Below, piece after piece: positions 16,671 to 25,225 of a stretch of 64,000 nt of DNA. Every line of letters starts with the position of its first letter. The stretch's first letter is position 1. The notes beneath the pieces were generated by a model. That model did no database searches. It was not told where the DNA came from and saw nothing but the letters and a program-made list of their open reading frames with translations. Both the position numbers and the translations under genes were made by a program. Source of the stretch: Amycolatopsis deserti (GTDB lineage Bacteria > Actinomycetota > Actinomycetes > Mycobacteriales > Pseudonocardiaceae); assembly GCF_014653945.1 (NCBI RefSeq), contig NZ_BNAU01000002.1, positions 491,914 to 555,913 of the forward strand. The letters are read 5' to 3'.

Positions 16671-17582
16671 ATGCGAGTCGGATTCATCGGACTGGGCAAC
16701 ATGGGCAGGCACATGGCCCGCCACCTGATCCACGCCGGTCACCAGCTCACCGTGCACGACGCCCGTCCGGAGGCGGCGGCCGAGCACCTGGCCCTCGGCG
16801 CGACCTGGGCCGGCAGCCCCGCCGAGTGCGCGGCGGCGGCCGAAGTCCTGATCACCATGCTGCCCACCCCGCGCGTCGTCGAGGACGTGCTGCTGCGGGG
16901 CGGCGCGGCCGCGGAGCTCGAGCCGGGCGCGCTGTGGGTCGACATGTCCACCTCCACCCCGGCGGCCGCCGAACGGGTCGCCCAGGAGGTCCTCGACGCC
17001 CGCGGCGTGCACCGCCTGGACGCGCCGGTGAGCGGGATGGCGCGCGGCGCGGAAGCGGGCGCCCTGCAGATCTTCGTCGGCGGGGACGCCACCCAGTTCC
17101 AGCGCGCGATGCCGCTGTTCACCGCGATGGGCGATCCCGGGCGGATCCTGCACATCGGCGGCGCCGGATCCGGGTACACGGCCAAGTTGATGATCAACCT
17201 GCTGTGGTTCTGCCACGTGGTGGCGACCTCGGAGGTGCTGGCGATGGGTGTGAAGGCCGGGGTGGACCTCGGGGTGCTGCGCGCGTCGCTGCTGGCCAGC
17301 CCCGCCGCGTCGAACTTCCTGGAGCGCGACATCGAGTCGGTGCTCGCCGACGGCGACTACGACGACTCGTTCGCGATGGCGCTGGCGTGCAAGGATCTCG
17401 GCCTGGCCGTCGACCTCGGGCGCGAGCTGGGCGTGTCGACGGAGGTGTCCGCGCTGGTCGAGCAGATCTACCGGCGGGCCAAGGCGCAGTTCGGCGACCT
17501 GGCCGGGGAGATGAGCCCGGTGCGGTTGTACGAAGGGCTGGCCGGCCGTCCGTTCCGCCTGACCCCGGCGGCCGCGCTGTGA
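16671..17582 (+). CDS. 3-hydroxyisobutyrate dehydrogenase family oxidoreductase
   Basis: 303 aa beta-hydroxyacid dehydrogenase. Starts with VGFIGLGNMGRHMARHL (NAD(P) Rossmann motif), then LDAPVSGMARGAEAGALQI (substrate motif) and GSGYTAKLMINLLWF with the catalytic Lys. The family oxidises 3-hydroxyisobutyrate, tartronate or glycerate-type acids. The stop overlaps the next GTG (GTGA), coupling it to the frameshifted Fe-dependent dehydrogenase. Confidence 0.87.
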   Translation: MRVGFIGLGNMGRHMARHLIHAGHQLTVHDARPEAAAEHLALGATWAGSPAECAAAAEVLITMLPTPRVVEDVLLRGGAAAELEPGALWVDMSTSTPAAAERVAQEVLDARGVHRLDAPVSGMARGAEAGALQIFVGGDATQFQRAMPLFTAMGDPGRILHIGGAGSGYTAKLMINLLWFCHVVATSEVLAMGVKAGVDLGVLRASLLASPAASNFLERDIESVLADGDYDDSFAMALACKDLGLAVDLGRELGVSTEVSALVEQIYRRAKAQFGDLAGEMSPVRLYEGLAGRPFRLTPAAAL

Positions 17583-18717
17583 CCGCCGGGCGCGTGACGA
17601 TCGAACCCACCTGCCGCGTCGAGTTCGGCGCGGGTGCGGTGGCGGACCTCCCCCGGTTCGTGACCGAGCTGGGGCACCAGCGCGCGTTCGTGGTCACGGA
17701 CCGGGGGCTGCAGGCGGCGGGGATCGCGCCACGGGTCGGCAAGCTCCTGCACGCCGCGGGTATCGAGCACGAGATCCACGATGACATCAGCGCCAACCCC
17801 TCGGCGGCGGAGATCGACCGCGGTGCCGCGCGTGCCCGGGCGTTCGGCCGGGCGGTGGTGATCGCGCTCGGCGGCGGTTCGCCGCTGGACGCGGCCAAGG
17901 GCATCGCGCTGCTGGCCGGGAACCCGGACGCCGCCGCGGCCGACGCGGATTCGCTGTGGGACGGTGCGGACGGGCTGCCGGTGATCGCGGTGCCGACCAC
18001 GTCGGGCACCGGCGCGGAGACCAACGGGTTCGGGGTCATCGAGGACACCTGCGCGAAGCGGAAGGTCTACATCGGACACCCGTCGGTGCGGCCGCGGATC
18101 GCGGTACTGGACCCGGAGCTGACGCTCGGGCTGCCGTCCCGGGTCACCGCGGCGACCGGCGTCGACGCGCTCGTGCACGGGATCGAGTCGCTGGCCTCGC
18201 GCGGGGCGAACCCGATGTCGGTCGCGTTCGCCCAGCAGGCGGTGACGCTGATCGGGCGCTGGCTACCGGTGGCGCACCGGGACGGCGGCGCCTGGAGGCC
18301 AGGGCGCAGCTCATGTTCGGCGCGCATCTGGCCGGGCAGGCGCTGACGATTTCCGGGCTGGGGCTGGTGCACGGGATCGGGCACGCGATCACCGCGCACA
18401 CCGGCACGCCGCACGGGATCGCGCTGGCCGCGGTGCTGGAGGAGGTGATCGCGTTCAACGCCCCCGCCGCGGCCGAGGCGCACTCGCAGGCCGCGCGCGC
18501 CCTCGGTGCCGAAGGCGACGGGACCGCGGCGATGATCGCCGCGGTGCGGGAGCTGTCGGGCCCGCTGGAGATCCGGAAGCCGCTGCGGCACCTCGGCGTG
18601 GCGCGGGAGATGCTGCCGGAGCTGGCCCGCGCGGCGGTGCAGGACCCGGTGACGCGGAACAACCCGCGCACCCCCACGGAGGCGAAGGTGCTCGACCTGC
18701 TGACCGAGGTGTACTGA
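17579..18717 (+). pseudogene. Iron-containing alcohol dehydrogenase, frameshifted
   Basis: The first part (GTG 17579 to about 18289) reads VEFGAGAVADLPRFVTELG, ALGGGSPLDAAKGIALLAG, AVPTTSGTGAETNGFGVIED and GVDALVHGIESLASR. The rest is in another frame: LEARAQLMFGAHLAGQAL, LGLVHGIGHAITAHTGTPHG, and the end LLTEVY at 18717. A single missing base around 18283-18292 (GGCGGCGCCTGGAG) explains the switch. The uncorrected product stops at 18346 and lacks the two C-terminal metal-binding His residues (GLVHGIGH, HTGTPHG), so it should be inactive. Restored, it would be about 379 aa. It could be a real mutation or a base-calling error. Confidence 0.85.
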
Positions 18718-18972
18718 GGGGCACTGCGGGCGGGCGCGGCGGTACCGACCCGGCGCGCTCGCCGGCCTGCGCTGAGGAGCCGGACGCCGGTGCCGTGGAT
18801 GTGATGAGGCACCGCCGAACCGGACCCGCCCCCGCACCGGCTTGCCCTGAGGGGCCCGGGTGGACGGTCAGCCGTCCGGCCCGAGCACAACGCGCCTAGC
18901 GCCGCTGCGCAGGCCTGCTCGCTACCGGGTCGCTCAATCCCCGGAGCCCCGCCGGGCGACCAGCCGGCCCGG

Positions 18973-19335
18973 TCACTGCGGCCGGGGTGCGGCGGCCTGG
19001 GCGATGTGGTCGGCGAAGTCCCGCGCGCCGGGGTAGAAGGAGTTCACCACCACCTTCCGCCCGTCGGCGCGCTTGACGACGCAGCGCCAGTCGATGCCGA
19101 TGCGGTGGCCGAGCTTGCCGGGCTGCCAGATCCCGCGCGCGTCGACCACCGCGATGTCGCTCCACCGGAACTCCGTGCGCGCCCCGGCGTTGCGGTGGTG
19201 CACGAACCCGCCGGTGTGCAGGTTGATGCGTTCGCCGCGGTGCCTCAGGCCCTGCACCAGCCGCCGCAGCCCGTAGGGCAGCAGCAGCACGCTGAGCCCG
19301 AAACACGCGCTCCCCACCCACACCGGCGCGGTCAT
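18973..19335 (-). CDS. Hypothetical membrane-anchored PH-like domain protein
   Basis: 120 aa. One N-terminal membrane helix (VWVGSACFGLSVLLLPYGLR), then a small beta-rich domain (ERINLHTGGFVHH, TEFRWSDIAVVDAR, DWRCVVKRADGRKVVVNSF) resembling the PH-like domains of small actinobacterial membrane proteins. The start is the ATG at 19335, where the hydrophobic segment begins. Function unknown. The preceding 18718-18972 stretch shows no gene. Confidence 0.55.
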   Translation of the reverse strand: MTAPVWVGSACFGLSVLLLPYGLRRLVQGLRHRGERINLHTGGFVHHRNAGARTEFRWSDIAVVDARGIWQPGKLGHRIGIDWRCVVKRADGRKVVVNSFYPGARDFADHIAQAAAPRPQ

Positions 19336-19483
19336 CGAGTTCTCGGCCGGCGGTGGCGACCAGGCACACGGCCGCCTGCCGCAGCCGGGTAGGACCGCAC
19401 GAGTGCGCCGAGATCTGCCACGCCGTCCACGCCAGGGATTCTCACCGCTCGCGTCGTCCCGGATGGCCGGAAGCTGGCGGGTC

Positions 19484-19515
19484 GCCCGGCGGGGGCCGCG
19501 CCGCCCCCGCCGGGC
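19484..19515 (-). terminator. Terminator hairpin downstream of the YceI gene
   Basis: Perfect 13-bp GC-rich stem (19484-19496 with 19503-19515) and a 6-nt loop, 5 nt after the stop of the minus-strand YceI gene. Confidence 0.75.
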
Positions 19516-19520
19516 CGTGG

Positions 19521-20096
19521 TCAGCCGGCGTGGATCAGCTCGACCTCGAGCTCCAGGTCGATCTCCTTCGACACCAGCAGACCGCCCTTGGCCAGCGGCA
19601 TGTTCCAGGTCAGCCCCCAGTCCTCGCGGTTGATCCGGCCGCGGGCCGAGAACACCGCGCGGTGGTTGTCCCACGGGTCCTGCGCGTAACCGAGGTAGTC
19701 GACCGTCAGGGTGACCGGCCTGGTCACGCCCTTGATCGTCAGATCCCCCGTCATCGAGCCACCGTTGCCCTCCCACCGCACCTCGGTGGAGGTGAAGGTG
19801 GCGGTGGGATTGCTCTCCGCGTCGAAGAAGTCGGCCGAGCGCAGGTGGTCGTCGCGGGCCTGGTCGCCGCTGTGCACCGACGCCATCTCGATGGTCACCG
19901 AGACCTTGCTGTCCGCGGGGTTTTCCGCCACCTCCACCACGCCGTCCACGGCGGTGAACCGGCCGCGGACCTTGGTGAGCATGAAGTGCCTGCCGACGAA
20001 GCCGACCTCGGCGTGCCCCGGGTCGATTCGCCAGGTGCCGGCGGCCGGCAGCTCCACGTCGCCGAGCCGCCGGGTGGGCGTCACTGATCCCGTCAT
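19521..20096 (-). CDS. YceI family protein
   Basis: 191 aa lipocalin-like barrel. WRIDPGHAEVGFVGRHFMLT, VRGRFTAVDGVVEVAENPAD, HLRSADFFDAESNPTATFTS, LTIKGVTRPVTLTVDYLG and FSARGRINREDWGLTWN are all family signatures. YceI proteins bind isoprenoid or amphiphilic ligands. It lacks a signal peptide, as most actinobacterial members do. GGGGAAG ribosome site. Divergent from a MarR gene, with a perfect 14-bp palindrome between. Confidence 0.9.
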   Translation of the reverse strand: MTGSVTPTRRLGDVELPAAGTWRIDPGHAEVGFVGRHFMLTKVRGRFTAVDGVVEVAENPADSKVSVTIEMASVHSGDQARDDHLRSADFFDAESNPTATFTSTEVRWEGNGGSMTGDLTIKGVTRPVTLTVDYLGYAQDPWDNHRAVFSARGRINREDWGLTWNMPLAKGGLLVSKEIDLELEVELIHAG

Positions 20097-20138
20097 GTCT
20101 TCCCCTTTCCTGGGTTTCCCGGACACCCACACTATAGA

Positions 20139-20152
20139 TGCGTGCGCACGCA
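20139..20152. promoter_or_regulatory. Perfect 14-bp palindrome TGCGTGCGCACGCA
   Basis: Lies in the 67-bp yceI/marR intergenic region, 12 nt before the MarR ATG and directly after a TATAGA -10-like hexamer (20133-20138). Probable MarR operator controlling both genes. Confidence 0.58.
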
Positions 20153-20163
20153 CACAAGTAGTT

Positions 20164-20670
20164 ATGCTGTTCGTCGTGGACACTGCTGACGACACCGGCC
20201 TGGCGGCCTGGCGCGCGATGCTGCTGGCGCACGACGCGGCGCTGCGGGCCATCGACTCGGACCTGACCAGGGCCGGCACCATCCCCCTCACCTGGTACGA
20301 CGTGCTGCTGGAGCTGAACGCCGGCCCGCAGCGGCGGCTGCGGATGAATGATCTGGCCGACCGGGTCGTGCTCAGCCGGACCCGGGTGAGCCGGCTGGTC
20401 GACGAGATGGTCGCCGCCGGGCTGGTGACCAAGATCCGCGACGAGGAGGACCGCCGGGTGGTGTGGGCGGCGATGACCGACGAGGGCGCGAGCGCCTTCC
20501 GCCGCACCGCGCCCCAGTACCTGCGCGGCATCGAAGAGCACTTCAGCCAGTACCTGACCGACGAGGAGAAGCGGATCATGACCGCGGCGCTGACGAAGGT
20601 CCGCGACGCGCACACCGGCGTGATCAGCACCCCGGAAGCACTGCGGCGCAGCACAAGACCGACACGGTGA
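20164..20670 (+). CDS. MarR-family transcriptional regulator
   Basis: 168 aa. Winged helix with LTWYDVLLELNAGPQRRLRM, then LADRVVLSRTRVSRLVDEM (recognition helix), AGLVTKIRDEEDRRVVWAAM (wing with the DxRR motif) and a helical C-terminus for dimerisation. Start at ATG 20164; a GTG at 20176 is possible. Likely senses a phenolic or oxidant signal and represses yceI (inference). Confidence 0.87.
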   Translation: MLFVVDTADDTGLAAWRAMLLAHDAALRAIDSDLTRAGTIPLTWYDVLLELNAGPQRRLRMNDLADRVVLSRTRVSRLVDEMVAAGLVTKIRDEEDRRVVWAAMTDEGASAFRRTAPQYLRGIEEHFSQYLTDEEKRIMTAALTKVRDAHTGVISTPEALRRSTRPTR

Positions 20671-20942
20671 TCCCCGCGTCCCCATCGGCGATGTCCGCCA
20701 CGAACGGGTTCATCCGCGCCGCGCTCGTGACCACCGGGCGCGGGGACGTCATGACCTCGCCTCCGCCAGCTCGAGCGTCCGCACGCCCGAACCGGTGCCG
20801 CCCCGCGGCGTGTAGCCGTAGGGCTCGCCCTCGTTAAGGCTCACCGAGACCGACGAGCAGGACGGACCCGGCGTCGAGCCGTCCCCTGCCCGGCCTCGAT
20901 CAGCAGCACGTCGGCGTGCCGCCCGGCGGTGAGGGCGGTCAC
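20633..20942 (-). pseudogene. Decayed coding remnant after the cyclase gene
   Basis: A GTG at 20942 overlaps the cyclase stop (GTGA), as if a fourth operon gene started here with TALTAGRHADVLLIEAG, which resembles an FAD- or amidohydrolase-type N-terminus. The frame ends after 33 codons. Protein-like stretches continue in another frame (SLNEGEPYGYTPRGG, to 20749) and then after an ATGA (RMNPFVADIADGDAGITVSV), overlapping the end of marR. No family can be named with confidence. Confidence 0.3.
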
Positions 20943-21712
20943 TGTTCGAGGATCGCGACGGCACGCGTCCAGCCCGCGGACGCGGCGTGCACCTTCACCG
21001 GGAAGCAGGCGATCTGGAAGCCGGACGCGGGCAGGCGTTCCAGGTTGTGCAGCTTCTCCAGGTGGCAGTAGCCGATCTCGCGGCCGACGCGGTGGCCTTC
21101 CCAGATCACCGCGGGGTCGCACTCGGCCGCGTACCGGGCGGCGGTGTGGACGAACGGGGCGTCCCAGCTCCAGGCGTCGGTGCCGGTGAGCCGCACGCCG
21201 CGGTCGAGCAGGTACCGCGTCGCCTCCCGGCCCATGCCGCAACCGGAGGACACGTAGTCGTCCCGACCGTATCGCGCGCCGGCGGCGGTGTTGACCACGA
21301 CGATCTCCAGCGGCGACAGCTCGTGCCCGATCCGCGTCAGCTCGGTCTCAACGTCGGCGGCGGTCGCCACGTAGCCGTCGGGGAAGTGCCGGAAGTCCAG
21401 CTTCACCGCCGGCTGCAGGCACCACTCCAGGGGCACCTCGTCGATGGTGATCGCCCGCGCCCCACCGTCCATTGTGGCCGAATAGTGGTAGGGGGCGTCG
21501 AGGTGCGTACCGTTGTGGGTGGTGAGCCGGACCCATTCGTGCGCCCAGCCTTCACCGTCCGGCAGGTCCTCGACCGTCGCACCGGGGAAGAAGGCCAGCA
21601 GGTCTCCCGCGGTCCGCGCGTGGTCGTAGTAGTCGATCTCCGGCCGCAGTCCCGGCGGGTCGGACGCGATCCCGGCCCGCAGCGGCACCGAAATGTCGAT
21701 CAGTTCACGCAT
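20939..21712 (-). CDS. Cyclase family protein (kynurenine formamidase-like)
   Basis: 257 aa. ELIDISVPLRAGIASDPP at the start, HNGTHLDAPYHYSATMDGG (metal-binding HxGTHxD), then IVVVNTAAGARYG and YLLDRGVRLTGTDAWSWD match PF04199 metal-dependent hydrolases that open formamide or lactam bonds. The start lies 13 nt inside the FAH-hydrolase gene, so the two are coupled. Likely a ring-opening or amide hydrolysis step in the LysR-flanked operon. Confidence 0.86.
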   Translation of the reverse strand: MRELIDISVPLRAGIASDPPGLRPEIDYYDHARTAGDLLAFFPGATVEDLPDGEGWAHEWVRLTTHNGTHLDAPYHYSATMDGGARAITIDEVPLEWCLQPAVKLDFRHFPDGYVATAADVETELTRIGHELSPLEIVVVNTAAGARYGRDDYVSSGCGMGREATRYLLDRGVRLTGTDAWSWDAPFVHTAARYAAECDPAVIWEGHRVGREIGYCHLEKLHNLERLPASGFQIACFPVKVHAASAGWTRAVAILEQ

Positions 21713-22665
21713 CGGCGCTCCTCGCGGTTCGCAATTCCGGTCAGCGGGGCGACCTCGGCGCCGGGCACGACTGTCTGCCTGGTCTCCCCCAGTCCCTGGC
21801 CACGCAGTTCGACGACGTCGCCGGGCCGCAGCCACCGCCCGAACCCGGCCAGGTCGCCGGTGCCGACGTGTTCGAGCAGGCACCCGCCGGGGACGGTGCC
21901 GGACCCGATCACGTCCCCCGGCACCAGGTCCGCACCCCGCGAGACGTAGGCGACGAGGTCGGCGAAGGTCCAGTCCATCCGGTCGAGCGTGCCGCGGGTG
22001 AGCTCCTCGCCGTTGACCGTGGCGGACAGCTCGAGCGCGAGCCGGCCGTCCTCGCGGTGCTCGTCGAGCTCGTCGGCGGTGACCAGGGCCGGTCCGAGCG
22101 TGAGCGCGCTGTCCTTGCTCTTGCCCATCCCGAGTCCCAGGGCCAGGTCGCGGAGCTGGTGGTCGCGCGCGGTCCAGTCGTTGAGCAGGGTGTAGCCGAC
22201 GATGTGCCGTTCGGCCGTGGCGGGCGGCAGGTCGCGGCCACCGCGCCCGATCACCGCCGCCACCTCCAGTTCGAGGTCGAACATGCGGCTGCCCGGCGCC
22301 ACCGGAACGTCGTCGTGGGGACCGACGACGGCCGCGGCGTTGGTGAAGTAGAACGCCGGGACCTCGCACCAGGCGGGGTGCAGCTGCTCGCTGCGCCCGA
22401 GCGCGCGGTAGCAGCCGCGCAGGTGGTCGAGGAAGCACAACCCGTCCCGGACCGAGGGCGGCCGCGGGAGCGGCGCGAGCAGTCGGACCTCCGCCAGCGG
22501 CCGGACCTCGTGCGGCGTGCGGCGGGCGCTGTCCCCCGCTTCGGCCAGGGCGCCCGCCTCGAGCAGCGACACCAGGCTGACACCGGGCCGCAGCCCCCGC
22601 ACGTTGTCGCCGTCGAGGATCCCGGTGCGCCGGCCGGCCTCCGACTCGTAGGTCACCCACTTCAC
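21700..22665 (-). CDS. Fumarylacetoacetate hydrolase (FAH) family protein
   Basis: 321 aa. Starts KWVTYESEAGRRTGILDG, then RDGLCFLDHLRG, MFDLELEVAAVIGRGG (metal-binding E-x-E), YTLLNDWTARDHQ (Asp) and SGTVPGGCLLEH (GTG-P signature). The family hydrolyses C-C bonds of acylpyruvates or hydrates 2-oxo-dienoates. GTG at 22665 is chosen because GTGA overlaps the amidohydrolase stop. It is the middle gene of three. Confidence 0.87.
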   Translation of the reverse strand: MKWVTYESEAGRRTGILDGDNVRGLRPGVSLVSLLEAGALAEAGDSARRTPHEVRPLAEVRLLAPLPRPPSVRDGLCFLDHLRGCYRALGRSEQLHPAWCEVPAFYFTNAAAVVGPHDDVPVAPGSRMFDLELEVAAVIGRGGRDLPPATAERHIVGYTLLNDWTARDHQLRDLALGLGMGKSKDSALTLGPALVTADELDEHREDGRLALELSATVNGEELTRGTLDRMDWTFADLVAYVSRGADLVPGDVIGSGTVPGGCLLEHVGTGDLAGFGRWLRPGDVVELRGQGLGETRQTVVPGAEVAPLTGIANREERRCVN

Positions 22666-24116
22666 CGGCGTGCCCCGTTCTTCGCCGCGAGCACGGCCTG
22701 CTCGTAGTACTGCCGCGCCGACGGCTCGACCGCGGCCCACGCCCCCGGCGGTGTTCCAGGCAGCGCGCGGCCCGCGTCCTTGATCCGGCCGAGGATGCGG
22801 TCGGTGGCGGCATCGGCCTCGGCGGTGAGGACGGGCAGGTCGGCCGAGGTCAGCACGCCGTCGCGCTTGACGACGCGGCCGTCGACGAGCACGGTCCGGA
22901 CGTCGGCCGCCGTGGTCTGGAAGACCAGCGTCGCGTACGGGTCGACCCTCGGGTGCTGCTCGATCGCGGGGCCGCCGACGAGCAGCAGGTCGGCGCGCTT
23001 GCCGGGGGTCAGCGAGCCGATCCGGTCGCCGAGGCCGAGCGCGTCGGCGGCGTTGACGGTGCTCCAGTTCAACGCCTCGCGCGCGGTGATCGGGACGGCG
23101 TCGGGCATCGCTCCGGCGAGGTTCACCGGGTCCACGGCGTCGGCGCGGGCGCACGCGAGCCCGAACCGCAGCTCGTGCCACAGGTCGCCGCTGTTGAGGG
23201 AGACGACGTCGGCCGACAGGGTCGGCGCGATCCCGTGCCGGCGACACCGTTCGAAGACCGGGCGGCCGAACCCCATGTTCATCTCGGTCTCCACGGAGAT
23301 GGACACCTTGCCGCCGCTGCGGGCCAGGGCGTCCCATTCGGCGTCGCCGAAGGCGGTGCAGTGCACGTGGACCATGTCCGGTCCGAGCAGGCCGAGCGCG
23401 TCCATCTCGGTGATCCCCGCGCACAGGACGCTGCCGAAGACACAGCCCGCGTGGTTGACGAGCAACGCCTGCCGTTCGCGGGCGGCGGCGAGCTCGGCGA
23501 CGGTGTCTTCCCAGGGCAGGCCGAACAGTTCCGACAGCGACACCCCGAGCGTGAGCAGGCCGTCGGAGGCGAAGTGGGTGTCGGCGATGCGGTGGAAGTC
23601 CGCGACGCGGGCGGCGTGGTCGCCGAACCGGGACCGTTCCGGGGAGCTTTCGAAGAATCCGTAGCAGAACGCGGCGCGGATGCCGGCCTCCCGCAGGCCG
23701 TGCACCGCGGCGTCGGCGTGGTCGGGGGTGTTGTTGCAGTGGGAGAAGTCGAGGATCGTGGTCACTCCCGAGTTGAGCGCGTCGACCGCGCCGAAGAAGT
23801 TGCCGAGCCGGACGTCCTCGGGGGTGTAGGCGGGCGAGACGCCGAGGCGGATGCCGAAGTAGTAGTCGGCGAGGGTCCAGTCGCCGCAGATGCCGCGCAC
23901 CAGGGACTGCCAGGTGTGCCGGTGCGTGTCGATCAGCCCGGGGAGCACGAGGTGCCCGGTCGCGTCGAGGATCTCGGCGTCGGTCACCGGGAGCGACGGG
24001 GCCACGGCGGCGATGACCCCGTCCTCGATCAGCACGTCCCCGGCTGGCAGGTCCCCGAGCGCGGGGTCCATCGTCAGGACGTGTCCATTGCGGACCAGGG
24101 TGCGGTGCGGGCCCAT
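22662..24116 (-). CDS. Amidohydrolase (TrzA/AtzA/8-oxoguanine deaminase-like)
   Basis: 484 aa. LPGLIDTHRHTWQSLVRG (metal HxH), NHAGCVFGSVLC, MVHVHCTAFGDAEW (HxH), TLSADVVSLNSGDLW (Asp) and a C-terminal LTPGKRADLLLVGG closing beta-domain define a cytosine-deaminase/chlorohydrolase-type member. In this family C-terminal Asp and His positions set deamination versus dechlorination; the substrate is not predictable. The ATG follows GGAGG. First gene of the operon, divergent from a LysR gene. Confidence 0.86.
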   Translation of the reverse strand: MGPHRTLVRNGHVLTMDPALGDLPAGDVLIEDGVIAAVAPSLPVTDAEILDATGHLVLPGLIDTHRHTWQSLVRGICGDWTLADYYFGIRLGVSPAYTPEDVRLGNFFGAVDALNSGVTTILDFSHCNNTPDHADAAVHGLREAGIRAAFCYGFFESSPERSRFGDHAARVADFHRIADTHFASDGLLTLGVSLSELFGLPWEDTVAELAAARERQALLVNHAGCVFGSVLCAGITEMDALGLLGPDMVHVHCTAFGDAEWDALARSGGKVSISVETEMNMGFGRPVFERCRRHGIAPTLSADVVSLNSGDLWHELRFGLACARADAVDPVNLAGAMPDAVPITAREALNWSTVNAADALGLGDRIGSLTPGKRADLLLVGGPAIEQHPRVDPYATLVFQTTAADVRTVLVDGRVVKRDGVLTSADLPVLTAEADAATDRILGRIKDAGRALPGTPPGAWAAVEPSARQYYEQAVLAAKNGARR

Positions 24117-24171
24117 CGTCGACCTCCGTGGCGTCGTAGCTTGCGAGCAGCATCGCCCGGAACCGGGGCCG

Positions 24172-24199
24172 GGATCATGAGCCGGAACGGTTGTGATCC
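24172..24199. promoter_or_regulatory. GGATCA-N16-TGATCC inverted repeat between amidohydrolase and LysR genes
   Basis: 6-bp arms separated by 16 nt, within the 133-bp divergent intergenic region. The spacing is wide for one LysR dimer site, so this is a weak candidate operator. Confidence 0.3.
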
Positions 24200-24249
24200 G
24201 GGCGCCGCGCGCGCGTAGAATCGGCCGGCCCGCGGAAGAGGTGGTGGAC

Positions 24250-25128
24250 ATGGACGTCCGGTCGCTGCGCTACGCGCTCACCTTGGCCGAGGAACTGCAC
24301 TTCGGCCGCGCCGCCCGTGCGCACTACATCGCGGCCCAGCCGTTCGGCCGCCGGATCGCCGAGCTGGAACGCGAACTCGGCACGCGGCTGTTCGAGCGCA
24401 CCAGCCGCCGCGTCGCCCTCACCGAGGCCGGTGAACGGTTCCTGCCCCGCGCCCGCCGGGTGCTGGCGCAGCTGGACGCCCTGATGGTGGCGGCCGAGGG
24501 CGACCCCGGCGAGCCGGTCCTGCGGATAGGTGTGCTGGGCTTCGGGCTCGCCGACCGATGGCCCGCGACCCGGTCGCTCCTCGCGCGGTGCCGCCCCGGC
24601 CTGCGGCTCACCTACGTCGAACTGGACTGGCCGAGCCAGTACGACGCGGTCCGCACCGGCGAGGTGGACGTGGCCATCGTGCACGACATCGGCGGGGCCG
24701 AGGACCTGGTCGTGGAGACCGTCATGGCCACCGGGCGCTGCGCGGTCGTGCCCGCGGAGTCGGACCTGGCCGACGCCGACCACCTCACCGGCGCCGATGT
24801 GGCGGGCCGGCCGTGGATCACCCTGGTCGGCGAGCCGGGGCTGGCCGACTGGGGCGGCGCGCCGGTTCCCGGTGACCCCGCCGGGGTGCGCTCACCGGCC
24901 GGCATCCCGGCCGCGGTGGCGACCACCGGCCGCCTCGGCGTGCACGGCGAGCCCGCGGCACGTTTCTTCCCGCACCCCGGCGTCCGCTACCTCCCCCTGG
25001 ACGGGCCGCGCGCCACCGTGGCGATCGCCTCCCGGCGACGCGACCACCGGGACACGGTGGCCGCGTTCCGCTCCGCGGTCCGCGCGAGCACCGCGATCGA
25101 GCGACTGGCTCACGACGACCACCGGTAG
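24250..25128 (+). CDS. LysR-family transcriptional regulator
   Basis: 292 aa. N-terminal HTH: LRYALTLAEELHFGRAARAH, then QPFGRRIAELERELGTRLF, then RVALTEAGERFLPRARRVL. The effector domain starts at LRIGVLGFGLADRWPATRSL and is slightly short. ATG at 24250 has a GAAGAGG ribosome site. Divergent from the amidohydrolase-FAH-cyclase operon, its presumed target. Confidence 0.88.
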   Translation: MDVRSLRYALTLAEELHFGRAARAHYIAAQPFGRRIAELERELGTRLFERTSRRVALTEAGERFLPRARRVLAQLDALMVAAEGDPGEPVLRIGVLGFGLADRWPATRSLLARCRPGLRLTYVELDWPSQYDAVRTGEVDVAIVHDIGGAEDLVVETVMATGRCAVVPAESDLADADHLTGADVAGRPWITLVGEPGLADWGGAPVPGDPAGVRSPAGIPAAVATTGRLGVHGEPAARFFPHPGVRYLPLDGPRATVAIASRRRDHRDTVAAFRSAVRASTAIERLAHDDHR

Positions 25129-25225
25129 CCGTTCGCGTTCCCCGCCGCACCTCCCCGGCTCGGCGCCCCGCGGTAACACCGGCGAACAGCGCCGCGACTG
25201 ACTCACCACCACCCCGGGAGGGAGC

